The notes: generated by a model from the letters alone, not told the origin. A stretch of 64,000 bases of DNA from Euryodendron excelsum (GCA_033060915.1 CM065389.1:8474001-8538000), one strand, 5' to 3'. Positions 34,426-46,336 are shown, numbered from the stretch's first letter. Made by a program: numbers and translations.

Positions 34426-35585
34426 TATAAGATATAAGAAATTCCAATTCACAGTGTCAAAAGCCTTATCAAAATCAAGCTTGATGATAATTCATTTTTT
34501 CTTATTACTTTTCTAGTCATCAATCACTTCATTTGCAATAAGAACCCCATCTAATATTTGCCTTCCCTTTATAAAGGTTGACTAATTATCACTAATGATG
34601 TCACCTAATACATTTCTAAGTCTTATATATTGGGTTTTTTTTATAAGATCTTATATATGGATGAGATCAAAGAGATAAGTTTATAGCATACTAAGGAATG
34701 ACTTTCAGTTTTAGGAATAAGTAATGGATAAGGCATTAATACCTTCAACAGCTTTCCATTTGTGTGAAATTCATTCATGAACTTGAGGATATCACCTTTT
34801 GCTAACTTTTGAAATCTTTACCAAAAGCTCAGTTTGAATCCATCTGGTCCAGGAGCTTTGTTTCCAATGTAACTCTTGATGGCTTTCCACACCTTTATTT
34901 CATCAAAGCTTTTTTCCATAAAGGTTTTCCTTTCTTCACTCAAGAATGTATTTGGATCCCCTTCTAACACAGGTCTGTCATAGAAGTCTTTAGAAAACAT
35001 CTTTGAGAAATGACTATTAATGAAAGCTTTAATCTGAATGGGGTAAGATATAACAGCTCCATTGATATAGAGTTGTCCAATGAAGTTTCTCCTATATCTT
35101 GATTTGATTGATGAATAAAAGAATTTAGAATTTTTGTCCCCCTGTTGGAGCCACAATTTCCTAGGCTTTTTTTTTTTTTTTTTTTTGCCTAAGGAAGGAT
35201 TCCCCCTTTAGGTAATGCTTCCAGAGCTTAAATTTAATGGATCATCTTTTCTATATGATCACCTCGGAGGGGTTGTTTGATTCTCCTTGCAATTCCAATT
35301 TGTGAAGTTCATCTTCAAGTTCTTTTGGTTTGCTCTCCCATGAGGAGACCTTTGATTTGTACCATAATTTGATTTCCTTTTTCATAGCTTACATTTTTCC
35401 TATAACCACAAAACCTGCCCACCTTGATAATGTTGAGCTAGACCAGACCTTTGAAATTAGTTGGTTGAATGACTTCTTGGAGAACCATGCTTCAAACATT
35501 CTAAAAGGCTTTGTACCCTAGTCATGAGGTTCATAAGTTAGTAGAATCAGGCAGTGGTCAGAAAGAAGTCTTTGCAATCCCCATT
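34426..35585 (-). pseudogene. L1-like LINE, 5' part (endonuclease end and RT N-terminus)
   Basis: Minus-strand relic. The endonuclease C-terminal region lies at about 35585-35190 with several stops. The RT N-terminal region at 35156-34818 has WLQQGDKNSKFFYSSIKSRYRRN, NKAPGPDGFKLSFW, then IIIKLDFDKAFDTVNWNFL near 34500-34430. The element is 5'-truncated at about 35585 and is interrupted on the other side by the giant LTR insertion. A run of 22 T at about 35168-35189 sits inside the coding region. The TSD of the LINE itself was not found. Confidence 0.85.
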
Positions 35586-36167
35586 AAGAGAAATTAAACT
35601 TTATCATTAGAATAATGCGATTGAATGAGAGTCGTTTACTTTAAAACAAAACACACTCATTACAATGGCTCACTCTTACAAAAATTTTACTGCCACAACA
35701 GAATTTTTTGTACAAATTTTATGAAAGAATATAATTTTTTTAATATACTTACAAGTGTTAAAGCAACTTGGCTTTTGTCCGAACAAAAAGATGTGGAAAG
35801 AAAAAAATAACTTTCAAATAGAGCACACCTCTAATGATACTTAGATCCATTGGCCATTTTTGTGGGGGTAAATTACATAGACCTCCCCTCAACATTTACA
35901 AAAATATGAAGAAATCTCTTCAACATTTCAAATTTATACTGACCTCCCTTGTCAGAGATGTCAGCTAAACAGCAGTTAATGGAGTTTTAAAATTACCTTA
36001 TTACTCTTACATTTAAAAATGTTGTTTTGGTAAAATTATTTCATTTAAAAATTAAATTAAAATCTTAATCAGACCCAATTACTCCTTCTTTTTCGGCTAT
36101 TTCCCTATCCATTGCTGACAACCAGATCCCTTCCTCTCTTTCTCTTTCCCCTCACCTCTCTCTATCT

Positions 36168-36210
<43 letters not shown>

Positions 36211-36324
36211 CTATCACTTCCCTCCTCGTCGCCCTACATCTCATAGATTTGAAACAATCTCCACAGCCCTCCACCACCACCTTTCAACCCTCTATCGCTA
36301 ATAACCCACCTTCACCCTCAAAAG
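35586..36324. other. Non-coding AT-rich DNA with CT microsatellite
   Basis: No gene. GGGGGTAAATTACATAGACCTCCCC at about 35865-35890 resembles the end of a plant Mutator-like non-autonomous element, but the partner end was not found. A (CT)n tract of about 36 bases is at 36171-36207. Confidence 0.5.
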
Positions 36325-39300
36325 TGTTCTATTTATCTGCAAGTGCACGGTTGATGGTTGTAGTTTTATTCAGGATGTCTGGAATCATATTTTCTTAAGG
36401 ACCAAGCCCAATATAGGTTATAGCACTTAGCTCAAACTAAACTAACTTGAATTTTGAATTGCAATTAAAGAGGAATTGAATCTAAAATTAAAAAAGAAAA
36501 TAAAAGAGATCGAAAATCTTTTGAGTTTTAATGAGGGTTTTGAATTACTAAACTATTGCAATGAAAATAAAAGTAATTAACAATTAGGCAATTAAATTAA
36601 AGAAAATTCAATTTAGATTTAAAGCAATTAAAAGGAAATTGGGCTCAATTGATCCAATCATCGAATTCATCCAAGACTTTTAATGAGTTTTATAACTCAA
36701 ATCAAACACAACAATCAAGAGTGTTTGCTTTGAAAGATTTAACTTTGAAAATCAATAATTCTCAAGCAATTGAAATTAGATTCATGGTCAATAGGGGAAT
36801 CAAAGGTTAATACCATTGATTTAACTAGGGTCAATACCAAATTAAGAGTTCATGTATTGAATTAGCCAAACTTTATTAATAACCTATGTGTTCTAAGGCA
36901 TCTAGAAATCAATTTATGTGAATGAATTCCTAACAACTGTAGGGTAATTATCTAGTAAAAAGCTATAGATTAATACCATCAATTTAGGTGATTAAAATTT
37001 CCAAACTTAGTCAATAATCTAAGTATTCTAAGGCATCCACATGCATTTACTAAGAATTAAAAATTTAGAAAAATAAAGTAATAAATTCATAAGATATCTC
37101 CATTGAAACCCTTGGATTTCTTAAGTGACCTTCACATTTAAACCCAATTTAAGAAGCTAGCTACTTGAATCCATCATAAAAGCATGTAAAAATGTAAAGA
37201 AAACATGTAGAGATTTAAATTTAAATTTTACTTGAGCAATAAAAGTGTTTGGTTACAAGAAAAATAAAAGAAGGTGTAAGAAAGTGAAGGAAAACACAAG
37301 AAAATGAAGAAAAATTACAAATCTTAACTTCATACTACTCCTACAAATCTAAATCTATGCCAAAAATGAAGAAAAAATGGGAAACAAACCTTAGAGGAGT
37401 TGCTCCCACTGGCCCCCTCCCTAAAACTAACCCTAACAACTCAAAAACTCCTGCTAAAACTCAGCTTCAGGCCCAAAAAATACAATCTGAAAGTCGAAAT
37501 AGAGTCTGAACGGTCACTATTCACCATTTGGATGGACACTGTTCACCGTCTGGACGTACTGCAGACGCACTGTTCGAACGGTCATTATTTACTGTTCAAG
37601 CCAACAACTTTGCAGCTTGATTTTATTTACCTTAGAGGTCGATTCAGTCGATACACATTAGAGGAAAAGTTTTAGATCTTGAAGTGTTTTTTTTCAACGA
37701 CGCAAACATCAGCTTAATCGGTGTCGCACCCAGATTTTTTGCACTCGATGAATACTCACACAAGCGGAAAAAATGCTGTAATCTCTCGTTAGAACTCACC
37801 CTCCTAAAAGAATGAGTGCGACTAGGTTTGAATTGAAGATCGATTTGAAATAAGGGCTTTTAAAAAAGATTCGGAGTCACCACCTAACTTGATTAAGGTG
37901 AGTTAGGTCACCTAAAAACTAAGAATAATCCGAAGACTACACTTACGGTTTTGGAAAACAATTTTGAAAATCTCCTCGAGAGAGGGTTTTTAAGAAAAAC
38001 AGGTTGTTTGGCAACCTTTGGAAAACATTTAGCCCTTTTTGAAAAATAACTCCTTTTTGGTCTTTGAAATCAGTGATCCTAGGTTCGGAGGTTGGTTACG
38101 TGTAGGGAAGACGCACTAAGCTATCACCCTACCCCGCCCTTTCGGTACCTACATGTCAATCTACCCTATATTCACCTATGAGAGTCTTTAATTAACTAAT
38201 GGTTTAATCCTATCCATTTTAGAAAAATAATGTTTAAAAAGAAATTAACATGATGCATAATGTACAAGTGCAATAAAAGAGAACTGGAAAATAGAAATTT
38301 ATTTGAAAAGAAATTGGTTTGATTTGAAAATAGATTTGAAGAGATGGAATTGAAATTTAAAAGTTTGAAAATTGGAAGTAGAAATTTGAAAATAGAAATT
38401 TTGAAATTGGAATTTTGAAAGTAGATTGGAATTTGAAATTTGGAAAGATTCTGGAAACCGCACCCATGAGGATGGAATTGAAAGTTTGAAAAGTGTTGTG
38501 ACCGCACTTATGAAGGTTGCCTACGTATCCCTTTGGGAGAATCAGGTCAGTCGTAGTTCGGACCGGAGTCCGATTGAAAAGAGATTGATTTGAAGAAAGA
38601 GATTGAATTGGAAATTGGATTTGATTTGAGATTAGAAAAGGAGATTGGAAATTGAAATTGAGAAGATCGGACTTTGACTTGAAGAGATAGATTTGGACTT
38701 GTTTTGAAAAAGAGAAGGTTTGAGAAAACCCAGACTTAAGAAAGAGAAGAGACTTAGGAAAAATTTGACTTGGCTTGGAAGATTTGGAAAGGTTAGATTT
38801 TAGGAGATATTCGAATTAGGAAAGGTTCGATTTAGGAAAACTTCATTTTTGGAAAGTTTCAAATTAGGAAAGTTTTGAATTAGGAAAGTTCGGAACTTAA
38901 GAAAGTTTCAACTTAGGAAAGTTTTGAAAATTGGAAAGTTTTGAAATAGGAAAGTTTTGAAAATTGGAAAGTTTCGTTTTAAGAAAGGTTTTGAAATAGA
39001 AAAGTTTTGAATTTAGGAAATGTTTGAATTAAGAAAGTTTCAACTCAAGAAAGTCTTAAATTAAGAAAGTTTTGAGTTTAGAAAAGTTTTAGATTTAAAA
39101 AGATTTTGAAGTTTTGGAAATTTTAGAATTTGGAAAGATTTAGGTTTAGAAAGATTTAACTTAAGAAAGTTTTGAATTTAGAAAACTTAGAATTTTAGAA
39201 AGATTTGACATTTAGAAAGTTTAAGATTTAGAAAGTTTTAGATTTTGAATTTTAGAAAATCTTGAAATTAGGAAAGGTTTGGGTTTGAAAACTTTGGTTT

Positions 39301-41066
39301 GGAAAGTTAAGATTTGAAAAGATGGTATAATTAGGAAAGGGTTGAATTAGGAAAGATTTGAAAGTTGAGTTTTAAAATTTAGGAAAGATTTTTATGTTCA
39401 AGTTTTGGAAACTTAAGGTTTAGGAAAGTGGAAGTTTAGGAAGGATTTGAATTAGGAAAGAGTTGGATTTTGAAATTTAAAGAAAGATTTAGAGTTTAGG
39501 TTTAGGAAAGTTATGGTTTAGGAAGGTATTGAATTAAGAAAGGTTTAGATTAGGAAGGGATTGGATTTGGTTTCTAAAAGAAAAGATTTGATTTTTGTTT
39601 CCAAAAACGGAGGACGGGATCTAGTTTCCTAAACGGGGAGATTAGATTTGGTTTCTTAAAGGGAAGATTTGATTTGACAAGGATTTGGAAAGGGAGATTC
39701 TAGAAACCCTAGTTTTGAAAAATTATAGTTTTGACGTAGAAAAGAGGTTTTGGAAACATGTACAGTTTGGATATGAAAACTAGAGGTTTTGAAAACCTAG
39801 GTCTGGGGCAAAGTTTGAAAACCATGTTTTTGGGAAGAAAATTTAGGGTTTCCTAATTGTGGGCTCTAAGGAAAGAGTTTTTAGAAAGTGCGTTTTCAGA
39901 AACGAAGGTTTTGGGAGGAAAAATCCTAGAGGGGAGTTTCTAGAAGGAAGATTTTTGGAAAGAGAGTTTTTAGGAAGGTGAATTTAGGGAGTGTTTTTAG
40001 AAAGTGAATTTTGAGAAAAAGATTTTGGAGAGGAGTTGAAAAAGAGAGTTTTGAAAAATAGATTTTGGAAGGGAGTTTTTGAAAACAATTTTGAAGAGGA
40101 GAGTTTTAGGAAAGTATGTTGAAAAAGAGATTTTTAGGAAGAAAGACTTTTTGAAAAGAGAGTTTTTAGAAGGAGTAAAAACATCTCACTTTCCTAAAGC
40201 AATTCTAACCATAGGAGGGCTAGAACCACTTTAGGAAAGCTGTTTTGAAAAACAATAAGATTTGAAAATATAGACCAAAAGGTTACTTTTAATGTAACAC
40301 TTTCCTAAAGCAACCCTAGCCATGGAAAGGCTAGAATCACTTTAGAATTATGGTTTTGAAAACAAGTTTTTGAAAAAGAGATTTTGATGCAATCTTGAAA
40401 ACGAGTTTGAAAACGATTTTGAAGACGAGTTCGAAAACGAATTTTGGAAGATGCAAGACTATAATATGCACAATGCAATTTGGGGTCGTGAACATACAAT
40501 GCTAAGGCTTCACCACATAATCAAGGCGGCCGGACCCACGTGGTCTTTGGTTAGACTAGAAGAAAGCCCCCGACACGGTGACGCTCCAATAGCCCAATCC
40601 TACACATGGACCGAGAATCTCCTTGTTTCAAGCATGCAAAGAAAGGGGGGGGAAAGAGATGGGGGATTAAAATAGAGAAAATCCAAGTGAGTTAGGAGAG
40701 AGAAGAGAGAGGGGGGAAGTGCGGAAATTTAAAAAGGGAGCCTACCGTATGTCTTGTTTATTTTGCGTGCCGTGCAGTCTTCGATTTTCGGTCTTCAGTC
40801 TTTGTCTTGATCTTCACCTTTAGTCTTCAAGAGTTGTCTTCAAGCTTTGGATTGCAGCTCTTCAAGTCTTCAAAGGATGGTTGAAGGCTAATGTATGAGT
40901 GAATGGGGATGTATAGGAGTGTATATGAGACTAGGGTTTGTGTATGGTGGCTAGGGTTTGAAAAACCTAAGGTGGCTAGGGTTTTTGAGGTGCTCGAATT
41001 CTATATATCGAATTATGTGATTTTTAGGTTGAGTTTGCAGACCCTTTTCACGTTGAATGAGGCTCT

Positions 41067-41188
41067 GTATTTATAGAGGTTGGACAAACCTGGCGCCTGT
41101 TGCAGTGGCGCTAGGGCAAAATTGCTCTTGGCGCCACTAGGAGTGGCGCCAGGCCAAATCTTGGCTTGGCGCCACTAGTAGTGGCGCC
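41067..41188 (-). promoter_or_regulatory. GGCGCC palindrome array and TATA box in giant LTR copy 2
   Basis: Five perfect GGCGCC words (41183-41188, 41168-41173, 41145-41150, 41130-41135, 41092-41097), mostly as AGTGGCGCCA/TGGCGCCACT. On the minus strand they end about 15 bases before the TATA box CTATAAATAC (41076-41067). Confidence 0.55.
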
Positions 41189-41399
41189 AAGCCACTTAGG
41201 AAACTTTATAAGTCGGCAAGCAACGTATCTTTGACTAGATTTGGGTGCCTGTACTAGTGACTACTATGCAACTTTTAGCTTGGCTTCACTAGGAGTGACT
41301 CCGGAAAGTCCAAGAATGATTTGGAGGAGCCGGGAATGACTCGGAAGGCCAGAAAGGAGCAGGAACACTTAAAATAGTGTCATGGAGGTATTTGACTTG

Positions 41400-41895
41400 A
41401 AAAGTGAGGATAAGATGTGTTGGAAAGGTTGACCGGGTCCTTAGGGGCAAAACAGTCAATCAGACTAGGAAGCTGCCGGGGTGAACTCGGATTGTCCCGG
41501 AAGAAGACTTGGGATCTGGAAACATTATTCAAAATGTTCCCGGAGGTTGCCGGTTTGATTCCTAGAGCCGGCGTGGTCGAAAAAGGAGACCGGCCCACCA
41601 GGGGCAAAACGGTCATTTTGTACCGGGTTTGCCGAAACTGACTCGGAATGGTCCGGAAAGGTAAAGGAAGGTTGAGAACACTATAAAAAGTATTCTCGGG
41701 ACATTACCGGTTTGATACCCAAAGCCGGTGTGGTCGAAGAAGGAGACCGGCCCTCTAGGGGCAAAACGATCATTTTGTACCGGGTTGGCCGGAACTGACT
41801 CGGAATGATCCGAAAAGGTAAAGGAAGGTTGAGAATACTATAAAAAGTATTCTCGGGACATTACCGGTTTGATACCCAGAGCCAGTGTAGTTCCC
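41400..41895. repeat. Tandem repeat, 157-bp unit, about 3 copies
   Basis: CGGTTTGAT occurs at 41551, 41708 and 41865, spacing exactly 157. The two right-hand units share GGGGCAAAACG and ATAAAAAGTATTCTCGGG. A more diverged unit precedes them. Related but decayed copies are visible in giant LTR copy 1 near 30040-30110. Confidence 0.85.
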
Positions 41896-42144
41896 GGGGC
41901 ATTCGGATGCCTAGGGGCAAAATGGTCATCTTGACTAGAAAGTCTCGAAAAAGGTCCAAAGGACAGTTTGGTCATTTTTCACCAAAGTGGGTTAACAAAC
42001 ACTGGTGTTGACCTGGGTTTTGAGTGTTTCCACCACTCTAACGGAGGTCGTTGTGACACAGGGGTTTGCTGCCAATTCTCTATATCGACCTATTTGTGAG
42101 TATTTTCACTACTCTAACGGTTTTGTGAGTAGTTTCGCTACTCG

Positions 42145-42468
42145 AACCGTCTCGAGGAATAAACTGTCTCGAGAGTGGGATTGGAAAGGGGTCTTACCGT
42201 CTCCAAAGAGACGTGCCTGAGTTGAAACCGTCTTGAGAAATAAACTGTCTCGAGAGTGGGATTGGAAAGGGGACTTACCGTCTCCGAAGAGACGTGCCTG
42301 GATTAGAACCGTCTCGAGAAATAAATTGTCTCGAGAGTGGGATTGGAAAAGGGTCTTACCGTCTCCGAAGAGACGTGCCTGAGTTGAAGCCGTCTCGAGG
42401 AATAAACTGTCTCGAGAGTGGGATTGGAAAGGGGTCTTACCGTCTCCGAAGAGACGTGCCTGGATTGG
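42145..42468. repeat. Tandem repeat, 81-bp unit x 4
   Basis: Four units of exactly 81 bp, each with two GTCTCGAGA-type palindromes and GTCTCC...GAGAC inverted words. Because 81 is a multiple of three, it stays open in several frames and gives a false repetitive ORF. Confidence 0.9.
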
Positions 42469-42928
42469 AATTGGAAAGGAAAGGACAATGCCCCTAAGGG
42501 CATTTTGGTCATTTTGCCTCTATTTGGGCCTGACAGGCCTGCGAAGCGATGGAAAGACGAAATTTGGACCTAGAGAATTGGATTCGATAGGAATATGCCC
42601 ACAATGACTTGAAAACAAGTTTGGAAGGAGTGTAAAAATGGGGTGCTTGCAATCGGATATCGAAATAAAAAGTTATGGCCATAATACTGAGACAGCTTGA
42701 ATTTCTCATCACTTGTTTATTCATTTTCAACCTACTTTGATCATTTTTTACTTCTATTTGCCTTTATTAGCTCCTATAACCTACAAAGCACACACAAAAC
42801 ACAATAAAACATATATCTAACTAAAATAAGGTAATTAACACTAATCTAAGTCTAACAATGTACGAATTAAAAGCATATAATTACACTTTTATAGTGTAAT
42901 CACCCCACCTAACAGGGGGACCCATAAC

Positions 42929-43375
42929 TAGGGCCGGCTCAAGATAATATGAGGCCTAACGCAACAAATTTAAATGAGGCTCTTTTGAAGAAAAAATAAG
43001 AAGTAAGGTTTTTCACGTTTTTACGAGCATATCCAATTATGTATTTTTAAAATTTGTTTTACAAGTTAATTAGTGTAGTTGATTTGGGGTCTGTTTTTTT
43101 TTTTTTTTTTCCTTCTCTTATGGTATTTTTCTCATTTAGATTTGGGTCTTTTTTCCTCTTTTCTTATGGGCCATTTCTCTCAATTAGATTGAGGTCTTTT
43201 TTTTTGTCCTTCTCGTGGGCATTTTTTCTAATATTGGGACTTTTTTTTTTCAAAAATTATGTCAAAATTATACCGAACTTAAACTATAATATACAAAATT
43301 TTAAAAATTTTGAGGCTATAAAAAATTGGAGTCCTAAAGCAATTGCTTTGGTTGCTTTACTCCCAACCGGCCTTA
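42929..43375. mobile_element. hAT-like non-autonomous element, 447 bp
   Basis: Ends TAGGGCCGGCTC and AACCGGCCTTA (imperfect inverted repeats). 8-bp TSD CCCATAAC/CCCACAAC (42921-42928 and 43376-43383, one mismatch). The 8-bp TSD and the GGGCCGG ends fit plant hAT-type MITEs. No transposase. Confidence 0.7.
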
Positions 43376-43383
43376 CCCACAAC

Positions 43384-43838
43384 ATTGGGCAAAAACAAAA
43401 TCTCATTGCAAAAAATACTAAAATATCGATACTCAATAACCAAATTAAATACCATATCCATTCTAGAAAGTGAAAATGAGAGGTTATTCAGTACTTAGAG
43501 CACCATGTGTTATTACTCTGAGGGTGCACAAAGGAATTAAAAAACTCGAGAACCGAACCAGCTCGATCTCTTTGGATTGGTTGGGTTAGGGCCTATCAAA
43601 GGTTCGATTCGGTTTTGAGTCTAAAAAAATATCAAATCGATAAATTCGTCCGGTTCTTGGGTTTGCATTCTATGAACCCAAATTGAATGGAGAAATGATC
43701 CGACCTGAGAATGCAAACCCAGGAACCGAATGAATTTGCATATATGTCTGTAAACCTTTATTATTTGTACTTCATTATTGCTAATATTTGTTTGTATATT
43801 GGTATTTAATTATTTTAAAAAAAATTAAGGATGCAAGA
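43384..43838. other. Non-coding DNA with 30-bp-arm hairpin
   Basis: About 43645-43675 and 43703-43733 are reverse complements with few mismatches (both containing GGTTC-TGGGTTTGCATTC). Possible left half of a larger terminal-inverted-repeat element starting GGGTGCACAAA near 43522, with its right end at ...GACCCATGCACACTTC near 45765-45780. That outer element is only weakly supported. Confidence 0.4.
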
Positions 43839-45520
43839 TAAGGATGGCAATGGACCGAAAAAGAGTAGAGATCTGACCGAACTCGCCCCATTTAGAGAGG
43901 GTATAGAGGATTCAAAATGAGGATAGAGGCGGAGATTGAGGTTAAAATGAAAATCCATACAGGTATAGACGTAGGGATAGATCAAGGTTTTTTCCTGCCC
44001 CGCCCCGTCCCTGCTCCGTTTCCTTGCTTTAAATTTTTTTATTTTTTATTTTCTATATAGGCTATTTTTAGACAATGCAGGGCTGTTTTTAAACACTACA
44101 AAGGCAGATTTTGTTTTTAGCAGGGGCAATTTTTAGATAGTGCAATTATTGATCCCTTTTGCTAATCAATAATTTGTGTTCTTTTATTTTAGAAGTGCAA
44201 TTTTTAGACACTACAGAAGCAGTTACAAATTCTTTTTTTGGTTTTGATCTTCTTCTTCTTCGTAGAAGTCAAGGAGTGTGATGCCAATGAAGAAAGGCAG
44301 CTCTTAGAAATGGTAGCAGAACTGCTAGCAAGTTCGAATGCAAGGAAGAAGAAATTGTTATTTGGCGCCTATCCTTTTATCTATCTGCATCCATTATTTG
44401 TCGGATTGCCTATGGCTAGCAACCAATCTGAATCCAAGTTAAACCGTTATGAAAGCATTAATTTTTGTCCCTTTAGAAGTGTTTTGACAAGGTAAAATGA
44501 CAGAAAAAAAAATTTTGTTGGTGACAAAAAGTTAAAAAAGAACAACAAATGGTAGCAACTTGTTTTAAAATTGTTTTCATGGGATCATTAGACAAATGGT
44601 TAGACAAGAATAGTAAGGTTAGACAAGAATATTATTTTTGTGAAAGTATTTTAAAATTTTGGTCGACATAAAAAAATAAATTTTGTTGTGGAATATGTAA
44701 GTGGGATTTTACTGGAAGGTTGGGCCGAACTCTCAAGCCCAAAAATGGATGAGTCCAGGTATCTCCTGCAAGACGAAGAGGTTAGAATGGGTCGACTCGT
44801 AATGGGCCGATCACACTCCGAAGATTAAGTCAGCAAGCTTAATCGATGAAGATGAATGAAAGTGGTCAATACTAGGAGTTAACTGTCCATACCTGGCTCT
44901 CGGTGCCTTGGGTATTTATAGAACCTTTGAGGGAGTGTGTTCTGCCTTAGCCTACCAGCAGGCTCTCATGGCCTACTGGGTAGGCGTCATCATTGATGCC
45001 GCCTGATTATTCACAGGATCTGGCGCACCGTCGCGGGGGATTCCGGCTGACCGGACGTGCACGTTGACGTCGTGTGGGCAGACGCATGCGTATTTAATGC
45101 GAGTCAACTCTGCATTTAATGCGCAGAGACCGCTAGCAGTTTGGGCCCGCTTTTCGTGGTTTGGGCTGCGCTGCGACGGAGGTCGGTAATCTAGCCTTCC
45201 CTCTAATTCCGATCTGGGCTAGCAAAGCAGCCCCAACTCTGATTTACGCAGATTGGGCCTAATCCATTAGGTTGGACCGGGGGTTATTCCCCCACAGAAT
45301 AGATATATAACTTTTGAAAATTAGCAATTTGTAAACAAATTAAATGATAAAAAATACTTGGGCTTGGGCTCGAGTTTGAGGGTGGAGACAACCTTGTACC
45401 CGTAGAGACAGGGAAGGAGATTTTCGCCTCCATTCAAGCGGGGATAAAGGTAAATTTTTTGGGTGAAGGCGGAGATGAAGATCTCAATCTCTGTCCCGCT
45501 CTAGTCCATTGCTATTCTTA
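43839..45520. mobile_element. hAT-like non-autonomous element containing a solo LTR
   Basis: Inverted ends TAAGGATGGCAATGGA (43839-43854) and TCCATTGCTATTCTTA (45505-45520), 14 of 16 matched. 8-bp TSD ATGCAAGA/ATGCAAAA (43831-43838 and 45521-45528). Without the 606 bp of solo LTR and TSD it is about 1.08 kb. The open frame at 44238-44495 is not a recognisable protein. Confidence 0.65.
44696..45296 (-). mobile_element. Solo LTR of the Tat element
   Basis: 601 bp, the same length and sequence class as the LTRs at 1961 and 11308, with perfect TSD GAATA (44691-44695 and 45297-45301). Shown in the same orientation as the full element. It arose by recombination between the two LTRs of a separate insertion. 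Confidence 0.95.
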
Positions 45521-45528
45521 ATGCAAAA

Positions 45529-46336
45529 TTATTCTTATTTCTTTATTTTTAAATAAAGTAACTAGTTTTCACACCATAAAAGTGGATTTGACCCATTACA
45601 ACCCGAACTAAACTGAGACATAAAATCAAACCGAACTAATCTGAACCGACCGTGGTTGTTCGGTTCAGTTCCATATAAGGATTGGTTTTATTCTGAGTTC
45701 AAAATTCTGGAACTCATTTAGATCAGATCGGTTTTGAGTTTAGTATAAACTTGACGCAATCTGACCCATGCACACTTCTAATTATTTTTGTTCTCACATA
45801 GAATTACACTCTACTTGTTAGGTGTAATATTTAATCTCACTTTGTCAGTAAATCAAATGTGAGAGGTTAAATAAGAATAATGTCATGTTTTAAAAGTACT
45901 GGATAATAATTTAACTCTAAAAAGTAAACCAACGAAAATAAAGTAAGAATGGTGTAATACTTTCGCTCTTTAGTAACACTAAATAATTTTTCTTTTTATG
46001 TGAAATTTTTTTTTTTCTTTGCTGTACTTCTAATAAGTGTTATTGTCGAGTGAGGTCAAATATTTTAGAGGAATACTATCATAGGCCCGCGCGGCTGTCC
46101 ATCAATTGTCGCATGATGTCAGACAATTCAACCGGGGCCCACAGCCGCCGCACTTCCTCAATATTTTATCTAGCAGGTAAGTGGCTTTTCTGTTTTCTCC
46201 CAGTTTGGTCCGAAAAGAAACAGTATCTGATCAGTTTTTTTTCACCGTTTACAGTAAACAACTAACAGCAGAGCAAACCCATCGCGCCATCTTTTTCTCA
46301 GTTCTTAATCAGGCGCAAATCCGAGGAAAAAGAAAG
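45529..46336. other. Intergenic DNA and promoter/5' UTR of the J-domain gene
   Basis: AT-rich, no gene. From about 46085 the composition becomes GC-richer and resembles a 5' leader. An ATG-less in-frame extension of the J-domain ORF runs back to 46181 and is not needed. A clear TATA box was not identified. Confidence 0.4.

Larger units (their letters stand above)
37722..42651 (-). mobile_element. Giant LTR-like element, copy 2 (4.93 kb, TG..CA, no coding capacity)
   Basis: Plus-strand ends TGTCGCACCC and GGGGTGCTTGCA, perfect TSD ATCGG (37717-37721 and 42652-42656). Same family as copy 1 but inverted. On its sense (minus) strand a TATA box CTATAAATAC lies 1.58 kb from the start. It is preceded by GGCGCC palindromes and followed by a long leader rich in TTTCCAAAAC words. 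It also holds two tandem repeats (157 bp and 81 bp units). No ORF with family resemblance. Confidence 0.78.
36325..42902 (-). repeat. Decayed gypsy-type LTR, copy B, split by giant LTR copy 2
   Basis: Parts 36325-37721 and 42657-42902 (about 1.64 kb together) match copy A. Read on the minus strand it starts TGATTACACTATAAAAGTG and ends AAATAGAACA, and the bases just before the start (GGTGGGG) look like a polypurine tract. It could therefore be a 3' LTR whose internal part is gone. No TSD found. ORF 37400-37675 inside it is not a recognisable gene. Confidence 0.55.

Noticed and set aside
42294..42512. Repetitive ORFs on both strands
   Set aside because: The 81-bp tandem unit is a multiple of three and stays open by chance; the surrounding element is non-coding.
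43054..43473. 139-aa Phe-rich frame
   Set aside because: Lies inside the hAT-like 447-bp element across T-runs; composition artefact.
46181..46336. N-terminal extension of the J-domain ORF
   Set aside because: Leader-like composition and no plant J-protein resemblance; the ATG at 46337 gives the expected N-terminus.
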